This document shows, one piece after another, positions 11,136 to 22,055 of a DNA stretch of 64,000 nucleotides. The number at the start of each line of letters is the position of its first letter. Positions within the stretch are counted from its first letter, which is position 1. Source of the stretch: Chondrosia reniformis (lineage: Eukaryota; Porifera; Demospongiae; Chondrillida; Chondrillidae); NCBI GenBank assembly GCA_947172415.1, contig OX359197.1, positions 6,139,673-6,203,672 on the forward strand. Reading direction: 5' to 3'. The notes under the pieces were generated by a model, which did no database searches, was not told where the DNA came from, and saw nothing but the letters and a program-made list of their open reading frames with translations. A program made the translations under genes and the position numbers.

Positions 11136-14100
11136 ATGGCGAACCATGGATGGAAGATGAAATCCTTACAGAAAAGAAAGCCATCCAAACCATATGATCG
11201 TCCAAAGGTTAGCATTTTCACATAAATCTTAGGTCAAACGAGGAAGTGAGTATGCGCGTATTTGTGTAACATTCGGACAAGCATGCAAATTTCAAGAAAC
11301 TGTACGGTTAGGTTAATTGTTAAGGACACGTGATGTTTGTGACATCCCCGCTATTTTGAGTATACAATACTTTGTGTAGAGCTTTATTTCGAAAGTGAAG
11401 GATATTTTCAACCCATGGTCCTGGACAAGAAGCTCAAGATCAGAAGAAGCGAAAGATGAAGTAGAGGTTGATTCAGAGAGTCCTACAAGCAGCCAACAAG
11501 GTGAACGACAGCCATCAGCATTTAGAAGCCCACGAACAACAATTGGAGGGCCCAGTAGAGTAGATTACACACCCTCTGTTAAGGACTATAACCCTTTAAA
11601 CGACCCCAGGAATCTCTCCTTCAGGAGTAAAGCTACCATTGGTACTCTCTCAACCGATGTCTTCAAAGATGACAAGATTCGAAACATATTTGGGGAACCG
11701 CTGCAACCTGACGACATGGTTGACGTCATGAGCACCAAGTCTACCTGTGGATCTGATGTTAGTTCACAAAGCATCGGAGAGGAAGAAAAAGCAGATAACG
11801 AAAGTATGTCGTCTTCCGTTGAAGAGACATTTCCTCCTTCTGATGGTAACACTGGAAAATTGGTGCTCAAAGAAGTACTTGCTCCAAGTACAAAGGTGTC
11901 ACCTAAAGGGAAATCCCCTCTCAGTGGCAGTTCAAGACTGGGTTTGCAGTCTTCACCTCAGTCTCTGAATATCCATCAATCAATGATAAGGGGAGACCCC
12001 CTTTTATCTAAGAGTTTGTTTTCATCCTCAGAGAGGTTCACTGATGAGAGGCGTGACCATCAAGTTGCCACACCCCTCCCAGCCTTAGATAGATCATCAA
12101 GGAATGCTTCTCCAGTCTCTCTTGTAAACAGAGGACACAAAGCTTCACCATCGTTTTCACTGCCGGCATATATAACCCCAGTGAGAGTAAGTTATACAGA
12201 TTTATAATGTGGTCCAAAGAGTTAAACACTACCAGTTATATAAAGGGTGTGTCTTATCCTGCTTCATATTTTGTTACTATAGCAACGGAGTACCATGAGT
12301 CGAAGTTCCTTTAATTCCCCCTATTATCAATCAGGAAAGTCATCTTATTTTTCTTCTACTACAGTAAGTTCCAGTACAAATATACGTACGTATGTAAGAA
12401 TATACGTATGTAGCAAGTTAGAAGCTGTGATAGTAGTTTATTAGTATTTTAATTGTATGTCAATTCTGATTTATCTCACTGTAGAAATCCCCTTTTAAAA
12501 GGTCAAGGCCTGAATCTCCCTCTTCTCCTGAAGTGAGTTGTTTTATGAATGCTATGGTTCTCCTGAGCTTAAGTTTTATGATCCTCTCCCTCGATCTCTC
12601 TTGTGGATGTGTAGTTACCGCCGATACGTCAGACTGTCACTGCCACGCCCGCTGGTAGCACCTCCTCCACCACACAAACTGCAAAGAGGATACTGCAGAC
12701 TCTTCAAACAGTTACATCACCAGTCCAGGTGAGGTCACATGACCTTTTGACCATATATGGGTGACATCATAGGATAGTATATATGACCTCTATACACCTA
12801 GGTATTGCATATATGTAGATAATTACAGTGGAATCGCATTAATTTGGCTACGGTTTAACTCAAACTTCATGCTAAATCGAACAAAGTTCGAAGTCCTTGG
12901 ACAAGTGCTGTACAAATGTATAGAAAAGTCTCTCATTAGTTTGAATGTCAATCAGCGAATCGCATTAACTGGAAATATTTAGAAGAACATAAAATGTACA
13001 TTTAACGTAATGGAGACTCAATAAATCATAGCTCCATCGTTTCTGACTCCCTTCATAGCCTTTCAAGGAAAGGACAGGCACCACTAAAACACATGCAAGT
13101 TACAGGGAACTTGCATGCGGCCATTTTTCGTGCAACGTGCAGATTATTTTTCTATTAACACATTCACTATCACTGTTATAACCTTTTGATTGTATTGATA
13201 TACATGCTCCACTAAATTCTTATTGAATTTCATTACTTTCAATAACTGGAACTTTCCGTGATGTCCCCAGTTAATGAGATTTCACTTTATGTATACATAC
13301 AACATACATACGTATTAAAGAGGTTATATATGTATGTTTGTGTGTGTGTGTGTGCGTGTGAGGGAGAACCTCCTCCAAAATTCTTCACTTAATCTCTCCT
13401 CATTCTATTAGCTTTCATATGTGCTGCCACCAAAGCCACCGCTCCAGCCTGTTGCTAAGAGACGGCGGGGTAACCTTGATGCCAGAGCCCCTCCAGTGGC
13501 CTCCTTGGTTACGCCCAGCATAGCCTCTGTTACTCTTAGGAATTCATCCACTGAACAAGTGAGATATTGTATCTACGTATGTGTTAAGATACATTCACCT
13601 ATGTACGTACTACAGTGCGTTACATACGTAGTTCTTAATTATAAACTTTATTATCTTTCTTTACCATAGTCTCTATTAGCTGGCAGTAGAGATTCTGCTC
13701 CTGAAGGTCCTGGTCACAACCAATCTACCTCTCTTCTGTCACAGTCCCACATGGTGCGGCATGCCTCAGCAGACCAATCTATTTCCAAAGGTCATGAAGG
13801 TCAAAGGTCAAAGGGGCCCTCCCCAAAGAGGGGACCTCACCAGGTCCAACACCAAGAGGTTTGCACATCTAGTATTATACATGTCTAGTTTAAGATCTAA
13901 ATACGTACATACTTATGTAAATATGTATGTACTTCGCTCCATTGGCCCATTTTTATGTACGTATATACGTACATAATATGTATTTACTTGAGAGTCATAT
14001 GTAGTTTTACTTCCATTTCCTCCCTAGAACCCCTTTGATCTTCCCCCACCTATCTCTCTTCCTGCACTGAAGAACATGGCTCCATTTTCTATTGGTATTG

Positions 14101-17100
14101 TTTCCAAGCCAACCACGTCACATGTCGATCACATGACCCAGTCAACAGCTGTGACTATGAGCTCTCCCAAAGTGCAGTTCTCTCCAACAGTATCCAGTCC
14201 AGTGATACTAAATATTTCTCCTGATTTCAAAATTCCCAACATGGTAACTAAGGGAACTGTATCACCTAGCAACAGTAACGACTTTATTTTTGCGACACCA
14301 ACTCAGAAGTCCTCACCAAAAATAAATGTACAAAATGACAACAAGGTACATATCATCTGAAGTGCCTAGCAACAGTCCTGCATCCATGTTTTTTTGAAAC
14401 AAATACCTGTTAAGTTTCTAAAGACGCATCTTGGTAACATATTTGCATATACGTATGTGCATCTACGTACGTGCGTACTTACGTATATTTATTAAAGAGG
14501 ATTTAACGTTCACTTTCCTGTCTCTCATTTCAGCAGTTTATGTTCAGCCCTCCAGGCACGGCGGTAGGCATGGTGCGATCATCCATGCCCACCGCCATCT
14601 CCTCTTCTCCTCCTTCAATGCCGTCACTCAGTTCTGCTGATTTTTCTGTCAAGGTCATGTCAGACGGAAAGTCACTTATCTCTCAGGAGAGTACTAAGAA
14701 AGAAACTCTGAAATCAGATCTAAAATATGGTGAGGAGTGAGTGTGGCAGAGCAACATTTCATCTTGCCAACGTTTCCTTTCCTTTGTGTTCCTCAGGGAA
14801 GCCAACTGAGCCATCCAGTGTAATAGATCTAGATGAGAGTGATAATGACAGTGGTGCTGCCTCCAAACCGGGAAAACCTTCAGAGCCACTTGAAAGGCAG
14901 CCAATCAAGCCAAAACTAGTGGTATTGTGCGCATGTGGATATGTGTGTACTCACGTCCTTGTTAGGTCCTAGCGCCATTTTTTACACCTAGGGTATAAGG
15001 TGTGTTAGGTCCTAGTCTATGAAAGGAATTAACTGAAATGTAAACTTTATACGTATCAGGATCTTTATTCTGACATATCTTCGGTAGATCTATTTAGAGA
15101 GTGAATCTTGCATAGATTATATATGCATGTTGGATGATGGGAAATTAGCGAATTCGCTATCTTTAGGTGTACATTCTACCATTTTGATTTCAGATCACCT
15201 CCAGATACCCACTCCCAGTATTAGCAGTTACATACATACATGTATTTATAATAGATATTTATACACAATTTACTTTTATGTGTAGCTTACGAATTTTGCT
15301 TCTGGTAATATGTGGAGCTGTGACAGTTGTCTTCTTCAAAACAAGGAAGGGGACACTGAGTGTATGGCTTGTAAAGCCAAAAGGCCAGGCTCAGAGAAGG
15401 TACAGGTTGGGACACCTGGTCATTATGAACACTAACTCTCGGTCATTACACTCTTACCTTTCTGTTGCAACCCTAATCTCCATGGCAATGTATAAATGGC
15501 TGTTTAATATTACTGTAGGCACCTCTTAGGCAGTCCCAAACAGCTGCTGAAGGAGGCTGGACCTGTGACACTTGTATGGTACCAAACGGGAAGGAGGCAG
15601 AACAGTGTGTCTGCTGCTCTGCTAGTAAACCAGGCTCTAAAAACACTGCACCAAAGGTTAATATGTACATACATACGTATATGTATATTTATCTATATAC
15701 GTACATGTACGTACATACAGTACTGAAAATAGGTAGTAGTTGGTCATTGGCCAATTTCCAAGCAAACATTCCTTGGTGCAGAAATTCTATGTTACAATCG
15801 GCCATTTTGTCTGAGCACAAAATTGCTTTTGTTTAGGCTCAGTTGTTGCTAGGTGACTAATATAATAGATTTCCTGGCTGGTATCAATTCCTATTCCCAA
15901 TTGTGTGAATTTGTACCACTTCAGTTTTATGAGTAACTTATTATTTCTGTGGTTATCCACCCATCATTAGACCTCTTCTGTGACGAGCACTCTGATGAAG
16001 CTACCAGTGACAGCGGCTGCTGAAGGAGGTTGGACCTGTGACACTTGTATGGTACCAAACGAGAAGGAGGCAGAACAGTGTGTCTGCTGCTCTGCTAGTA
16101 AACCGGGCTCTAAAAATGCTTTGGAGGTATAGACATATGTTACTACGTATGTGCATTGTTTTTATGTAAATTGTGTGAAATACTGTATATTTGTACTGAA
16201 GTATTGCCGAGTTGAGAACATTCATGTATGTATGTATGTACTGCTATACTTACAAAAATGGCTCCTTACATGCAGTAAACATGCTCAAGTATGCTGTAGG
16301 ACTGCACAGATTTTTAATATTCCTAGATCTACGTACCAAAATATTCTAGAAACTGCTAGAATGGTGGTGTACCTACGTATTTCTCTACAGGCTCCTCCCC
16401 CTTCAAGTCAATCGGCCTCCTCAGCTAGCGGATTTAAGATAAATGTTTCATTGCCTAAATTCAACTCCAATGAGAAGAACCTATCTGGTGGGTTGAATGT
16501 ACCAGAAGGTGGATTTAAGCTTCCTGCATTCCAAACATCAACTATTCCAAGTGAGAGCAAACCTGCCGAACCTGAGAAGAACTTGCAGAAAACTGTAACC
16601 TTTGCTTTAGGAGAAGCAACCAAGAGTCAAACTACACAGTCTTCAGAAAAGATAACTGTCCCTACTGGTCAAGGGTTGAAGTTGGGTGGATCCGGAGGAT
16701 TGAAGTTGGGTGGATCCGAAGGATTGAAATTGGGTGGATCTGAAGGATTGAAATTGGGTGGATCTGCAGGATTGAAATTAGGTGGATCCGAAGGATTGAA
16801 ATTGGGTGGATCCGAAGGATTGAAATTGGGTGGATCTGCAGGATTGAAATTGGGTGGATCCGAAGGATTGAAGTTGGGTGGATCCGAAGGATTGAAGTTG
16901 GGTGGATCCGAAGGATTGAAGTTGGGTGGATCCGAAGGATTGAAGTTGGGTGGATCTGAAGGATTGAAGTTGGGTGGATCCGAAGGATTGAAGTTGGGTG
17001 GATCTGAAGGATTGAAGTTGGGTGGATCCGAAGGATTGAAGTTGGGTGGATCTGCAGGATTGAATTTGGATCAAGGTAACTTGAAGTTGTCAGGTAATGC

Positions 17101-20100
17101 TTCATTTAAGGGCGGTATTCTCAAGCTAGGAGCTTTGAGCAAGCAAGATTCATCAACTACATCCAAGTCTACTTTACTGTCTTCATCCTCAGGAAACCAG
17201 TTTGAACAAAATCTGTCCAAACAATCTACTGGTATGTATTAAAAGGTTACCTGATTAATGTAATAATGATGCTGTTTAAATTTAGGTTTTCATTCAAAAT
17301 TGATATGTTCTCCCACTGTAGCCCCCAGTGGGCCTTTATTTGGTACAGTGCCCCAGTCAGCTAATACTTCAACTCCCTCAATAAATGATACTCCATCCTT
17401 TCTCAGTGCCTTTAAAAAGGAAGGTGGTGGCAGTATATTTTCTTCCCAGTCACAGCAAGGTAAATAACATGACAGCCACAATACACATTTTTGATTTCAA
17501 ACTAAAAAGATTTTATTTATTACATTTATATGCGTATATTTAGGAGGCTCGTCAGTTTCTAATGGATCCAGTTTAACAGGAGGAAATCTCTTTAACTCTC
17601 AACAGACTAAGTCTGAAAAGGGACCAGTAGGAAGTTCTGTCTCTATTATAGGGAACAATCTTCAGTTAGGACTCCCCAGCACCTCACAGTCTGGCAGTCT
17701 CCAGTTGGGACTCCCCAGCACCTCGCAGTCTGGCAGTCTTCAGTTAGGACTCCCCAGCACCTCACAGTCTGGCAGTCTCCAGTTGGGACTCCCCAGCACC
17801 TCGCAGTCTGGCAGTCTTCAGTTAGGACTCCCCAGCACCTCACAGTCTGGCAGTCTCCAGTTGGGACTCCCCAGCACCTCACAGTCTGGCAGTCTCCAAT
17901 TGGGACACCCCAGTACCTCACAGTCTGGCAGTCTCCAATTGGGACACCCCAGTACCTCACAGTCTGGCAGTCTCCAATTAGGACTCCCCAGTACCTCACA
18001 GTCTGGCAGTCTCCAGTTGGGACTCCCCAGTACCCCACAGTCTGGCAGTCTTCAGTTGGGACTCCCCAGCACCTCGCAGTCTGGCAGTCTTCAGTTGGGA
18101 CACCCCAGTACCTCACAGTCTGGCAGTCTCCAGTTGGGACTCCCCAGCACCTCGCAGTCTGGCAGTCTTCAGCTGGGACATTCCAGTACCTCGCAGTCTG
18201 GGGGTGTTACTTTACAATTGAATCAGTCCTCAGGAGGATCAGGTATGCAATTCAATTCACCCAGTCAGAATCTTTGAGATGGTTCATCATCCAGAGACAC
18301 AGTTTGTTTCTTAAGAATTGGATGTTTCGTCCCTGGTGGTCTTCTTGGGATCCCGGGGTTGAAATGTTCGATTCTCAAGAAATAAACTGCATCTCTAGAT
18401 GCTCAAAAGACTAAAGATGAACCATTAAGCATGGTTAAATTAGAAAAATTTAGCTCCATTGTTGCCAGAAGATATTTTTTTGATACATACGTACCTCTAT
18501 TTGCAGTCAGTTTGCATTGCTCTTGTCTTTATATGTATGTACAACTTCATTTGTTAGGTCCGTCTCTGTTTGCAAGTGGGGGATTGTTTAAGGAGCCTTT
18601 GGCACCTTTAAGCTTGTCTGGGCAGCAGAGTGCCCCACCCAACCAAACACCTTCCATCAATCCCTTCTTCAGTGGAGGGTTATCTGCTACAGCTTCTCCC
18701 TCAAATGCCAATCCTTTCCAAGCAGGTACACACATATATACATACATACATACATACATACATATGACTTGTCTATAATGCCATATTCCAAACCTATGTA
18801 TGACACTAAGGAACATGAATAAAATAGACTAAAACACAATTTTGTTAGACTAATGACTTAGGGCAAACCTATAGAGCTTTGGATGAGGATACAGTTAGGC
18901 TTCTTTTCTTCCCTCTCCACTGGGCCAGTTGGGTTTCTCTGTTGGGCCAGATGACTGTTTCAGGCCATAGGTACGTAGGTCATTCTTATGTGTTGGATTT
19001 CAAATTTATTTAAATATAAATAAATAGTATTTAGTATTTAAGTATTTAAATATAATATAAGTATTTATTCTTGTATTTAAATATAATATAATATAAATAC
19101 TTGTGGTTAAGGATATCAGACTATGGGTGGACAGATTGCCAATGGATTATGATGTACGTAACTAAAAAAAGTCCATTTTAATACTGATCTGTGTAATTTT
19201 ATGCATATAGATCAGTTTCGCTTGTGGACAATACTAACTTAGTACCTCCATGTGTGACCGACTGCTACTACGCTATGTCCACTCTGTAAAGGTTGTAGCA
19301 CTGTCACCCTGGCGTACATATTCATCACATGGTGTTGAGCATTTCTACAGTTTGTTTTGATATTTTTAGATGTCTTGTCAAAGGTCCTCAAGTTATGTGA
19401 TTTCCGGTAGAAATTGGATGAAATAGAGCCTTTTCTAATTATTTATATTTAAATTACTAAATTTAAAGTGAAGTGCGGGAGTTAGTAACATTAAAGTCAA
19501 TCCAAAGGCTTTGATAAAGAAATGAATAATCACTGGTAGATATTACACCAACTACCAGATCAGCCCATCAGAGGCCAAAACAGCTGTCAGTGGGTTCTCT
19601 GATAATTTTTGTCATCTTGTATGACTGGGAGGCGATCACTAGTTGCCATTCAATAGGACTTTGGTCTCCCAAGCAAGATATGACTTTGGTCTCCCAAGCA
19701 AGATATGACTTTGGTCAATTGGGTGCTTGACGTAATACGTATCTTTCAGTGGTTATTCATTTCGTCAAATTGTATAATATCCTTCATTTTGACTAAACCA
19801 GAATTGGAACTTGTTAGAACAGTTTTAGTCACTTTCATGCATTATATATTTTTCCACAAAACTAAATTCAAATGAATGTTATATTTAAGTACATTCCATC
19901 TCTTTTAGGAGTGCAAGGACAAGGGAGCTTTAGTACTCAGAACTCACTAACCTTTGGAATTAACCCAATGAACAGAAGTAGCGAAATGTTGCAATTCGGT
20001 GGACAAGGAGGCACTGCTCCAAGCGGGGCCCAGAATCCATTTCAAGTTAGCAAACCTCCCATGTTTAATGCCAGCTCGCCGCCAGTGATCAACTTTGCTA

Positions 20101-20219
20101 ACACTAACAACGCCTTAAACATGTTTTCTCCTGGGGGAGGCTTGCAAAGTGGAATTGGCACTCCATCAACAGCAGGAAGGCCCATCAAACAGGCAAGACG
20201 AAGAGCTGGCAGGAAGTAG
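11136..20219 (+). CDS. NUP153: Nup153-type nucleoporin, complete
   Basis: Eighteen coding exons: 11136-11207, 11380-12186, 12283-12363, 12485-12532, 12615-12728, 13412-13558, 13670-13858, 14028-14345, 14534-14729, 14797-14921, 15286-15399, 15519-15656, 15971-16126, 16391-17231, 17322-17459, 17544-18242, 18558-18725, 19909-20219. The frame is open throughout, giving 1,553 residues; human NUP153 is about 1,475. Nup153 is a nuclear-basket FG nucleoporin acting in import/export and basket anchoring. Seen: a short amphipathic segment SFISKVKDIFNPWSW near residue 25; the N-terminal motifs SPYYQSGKSSY and TAKRILQTLQ; three RanBP2-type zinc fingers at about 700-835 (W-x-C-x2-C-x3-N-x6-C-x2-C; vertebrates usually have four); a low-complexity C-terminal half with sparse FG; and a basic C-terminus PIKQARRRAGRK. 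Two coding minisatellites expand the disordered half. Fingers 2 and 3 come from a recent exon duplication. Confidence 0.93.
16677..17060 (+). repeat. Coding minisatellite: 24 bp unit, 16 copies, in the Nup153-like gene
   Basis: Sixteen in-frame copies of the 8-residue unit GLKLGGS(E/A/G), at about residues 931-1060. Most differences are GGATCC/GGATCT switches and GAA/GCA changes. The antisense frames (147 and 98 codons) are by-products of a 24 bp period and are not genes. Confidence 0.95.
17662..18207 (+). repeat. Coding minisatellite: 39 bp unit, 14 copies, in the Nup153-like gene
   Basis: Fourteen in-frame copies of the 13-residue unit LGLPSTSQSGSLQ with H/L, S/P and a few other changes, in the exon 17544-18242. 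The antisense 156-codon frame is a by-product. Confidence 0.95.
18279..18425. mobile_element. Foldback family 1 relative in a Nup153-like intron
   Basis: Inverted halves GATGGTTCATCA...GTTTGTTTCTTAAGAATTGG and CTCAAGAAATAAACTGCATC...AAAGATGAACCATT surround a GGTCTTCTTGGGATCCCGGG centre. It begins less than 40 bp after the exon donor at 18,242. Confidence 0.6.
18846..18985 (-). repeat. Dispersed repeat family 2, partial copy
   Basis: Shares GAGCTTTGGATGAGGATACA with the copy at 5,816-5,970, and CTCCACTGGGCCAG with the complement of 56,995-57,180. It lies in the long last intron of the Nup153-like gene (18,726-19,908), where nothing else was recognised apart from short AT-rich tracts and a TGACTTTGGTCTCCCAAGCA duplication near 19,650-19,710. 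Confidence 0.5.
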
Positions 20220-20394
20220 ATTATATCAAAGTCTTTTCAATGGGAATGTCTGACTACTAATGAACTTGTATGAATACATGTATATCACTTTTATCGTTTA
20301 TTTGTAACTTATAAGATCATACACACTATTCTTGTATCCATGGTATATAGTATTACTTGTACGTTCATTATTAAATCAACTAATTTATTGTGCA
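20220..20394 (+). other. 3' flank/UTR of the Nup153-like gene
   Basis: AT-rich sequence after the stop codon; an ATTAAA near 20,368 could serve as a polyadenylation signal. Satellite homology begins right after it. Confidence 0.35.
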
Positions 20395-21011
20395 ACTATA
20401 GGCAAATTTTAAAATTTCAAAAACTCATTGGACATACTTCATTGGTTTCTGTGAATGCTGACACAAAGTCACAGCTTCATATCTTTAAATTTGATAGAGT
20501 TACAGCACTCATGTACATTAAATTCTGGTATACAAAGTTAATGTATGGTGAGAGATAGGGCAAATTTTAAGTTTCATCAAAATTTCAAAAACTCATTGGA
20601 CATGCTCTATAGATGTCTGTGAATGCTGACACAAAGATTTAGCTTCATATCTCTCCATTTGATAGAGTGACAGCCCTCAATGTACATTAAATTCTGGTAT
20701 ACAAAGTTAATGTATGGTGAGAGATAGGGCAAATTTTAAGTTTCATCAAAATTTCACCAACTCATTGAACATACTTCATAGGTGTCTGTGAATGCTGACA
20801 TAAAGTCACAGCTTCATATCTTTCCGTTTGATAGAGTGACAGCCCTCAATGAACATTAAATTCTGGTATACAAAATTAATGTATGGTGAGAGATAGGGCA
20901 AATTTTAAGTTTCATCAAAATTTCACAAACCCATTGGATATGCTCTATAGGATGTCTGTGAATGCTGACAGAAAGATTTAGCTTCATATCTCTCCATTTG
21001 ATAGAGTTACA

Positions 21012-22055
21012 GAACTACAGTTAATGTAATGTTTTGTTAGAGAAAATTGCGTAATACTATATATGGCCGACCGTTAGAAGGTCTAATATTATAAGAAAGA
21101 CAAAATTCCATATTATATATGAAAATCTAGAATGCTTTCCAATTTTTTATACATAGGGATATGCACTGTGTAGTACTTGATTGTTATTGAAGTACTATCT
21201 ATCCATATATTTTATATGGATCTCGTTGAAGTGAAATTTCGTCAATCGACAGCCAACGAAACTCCAAAGAAAAAAAGTTGGACCATACCGAACGCTACCA
21301 TCCACGACGCTCATAGGCCGGGATCGGTGGTAACGCTCTGCCGAGTTGAGCTTTGGGTGTCACTTGCGTGAGAAGAACCAGTTCTTCTCGATATGGCCGA
21401 CTCATATGAATCCTAAGATATCAGATGCCAATCCCACATTACGTGGAACCCCCCCGAAATCCGGATTATTGGTGAGCACGTCTCTATGGCACCAACCGAT
21501 TAGGAGACAGCTTCAGAGTCTAAGCGCTACCAACCTCTATGGGAACCGCAACCACCATAGAGATGTGTCCAGGTAGGCCTACTATATAAGGTTTTTCGCT
21601 TCTATTTATATGAAGTTTTGTCCAAAGAAAACGGTTGTGGTTGGGACCTTTTTTAATATATTTCTCGTTATTTCCAGATCAGTGAATTCTTTCAAGCAAG
21701 TTTAAAGACATAGGCAGTATTTGTGGTTCACCTGAAAACTGGGAAAAGCGAAAAAAATCCTGTAAGTGTCTTGATGGGCCGAGGAGAACGACTTTTCTCA
21801 TCCCAATTATTTTCGAAAAATCGTCACTTTAATTCCAGACCAGGGAATCGTTCAAAGCAATTTTACACACATATGCAGTATTTCCAATACATCTCAAAAC
21901 TGTGGCAAATGGATAAAAGCCTGTATGTGTCTTGGTGGAGGGAGGAGAGCGACTTTTCATGATACAGAAAACTAGATATAGTGAGAGGTCCGATATTTAT
22001 CGCCTATACGATATTAACGTCTATGATCGATATTTCAACTAGGCCGGTTTTATTA
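21012..22055 (+). repeat. Satellite-embedded element, copy 1 (short form)
   Basis: About 1,044 bp of non-monomer sequence. The 5' part (about 21,012-21,265) is AT-rich with a hairpin ATCCATAT/ATATGGAT. The GC-richer core is about 21,275-21,617. The 3' part holds two degenerate copies of a roughly 160-170 bp unit beginning TTCCAGATCAG (21,672) and TTCCAGACCAG (21,833). The element ends at GGCCGGTTTTATTA, where monomer sequence resumes at GATGTCTGTGAATG. This copy lacks 10 bp present in copies 2 and 4-8. Confidence 0.85.

Noticed and set aside
16662-17105. Antisense 147- and 98-codon frames
   Set aside because: Shadows of the 24 bp coding minisatellite.
17646-18116. Antisense 156-codon frame
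   Set aside because: Shadow of the 39 bp coding minisatellite.
21230-21265. CENP-B-box-like site in TTTCGTTGGCTGTCGATTG (reverse strand)
   Set aside because: Starts with TTCG but lacks the required A and CGGG at the right spacing.
21177-21371. 64-codon frame in each element copy
   Set aside because: Begins in the AT-rich 5' part and runs into the core. The left copy is badly diverged in this region, so the frame is not conserved where it can be tested.
21265-21620. Core as a 5S, 7SL, U2 or tRNA gene
   Set aside because: Short resemblances (GCCGGGATCGGTGG to 7SL, CTAAGATATCAGATG to U2) do not extend, and no A/B-box pair was found.
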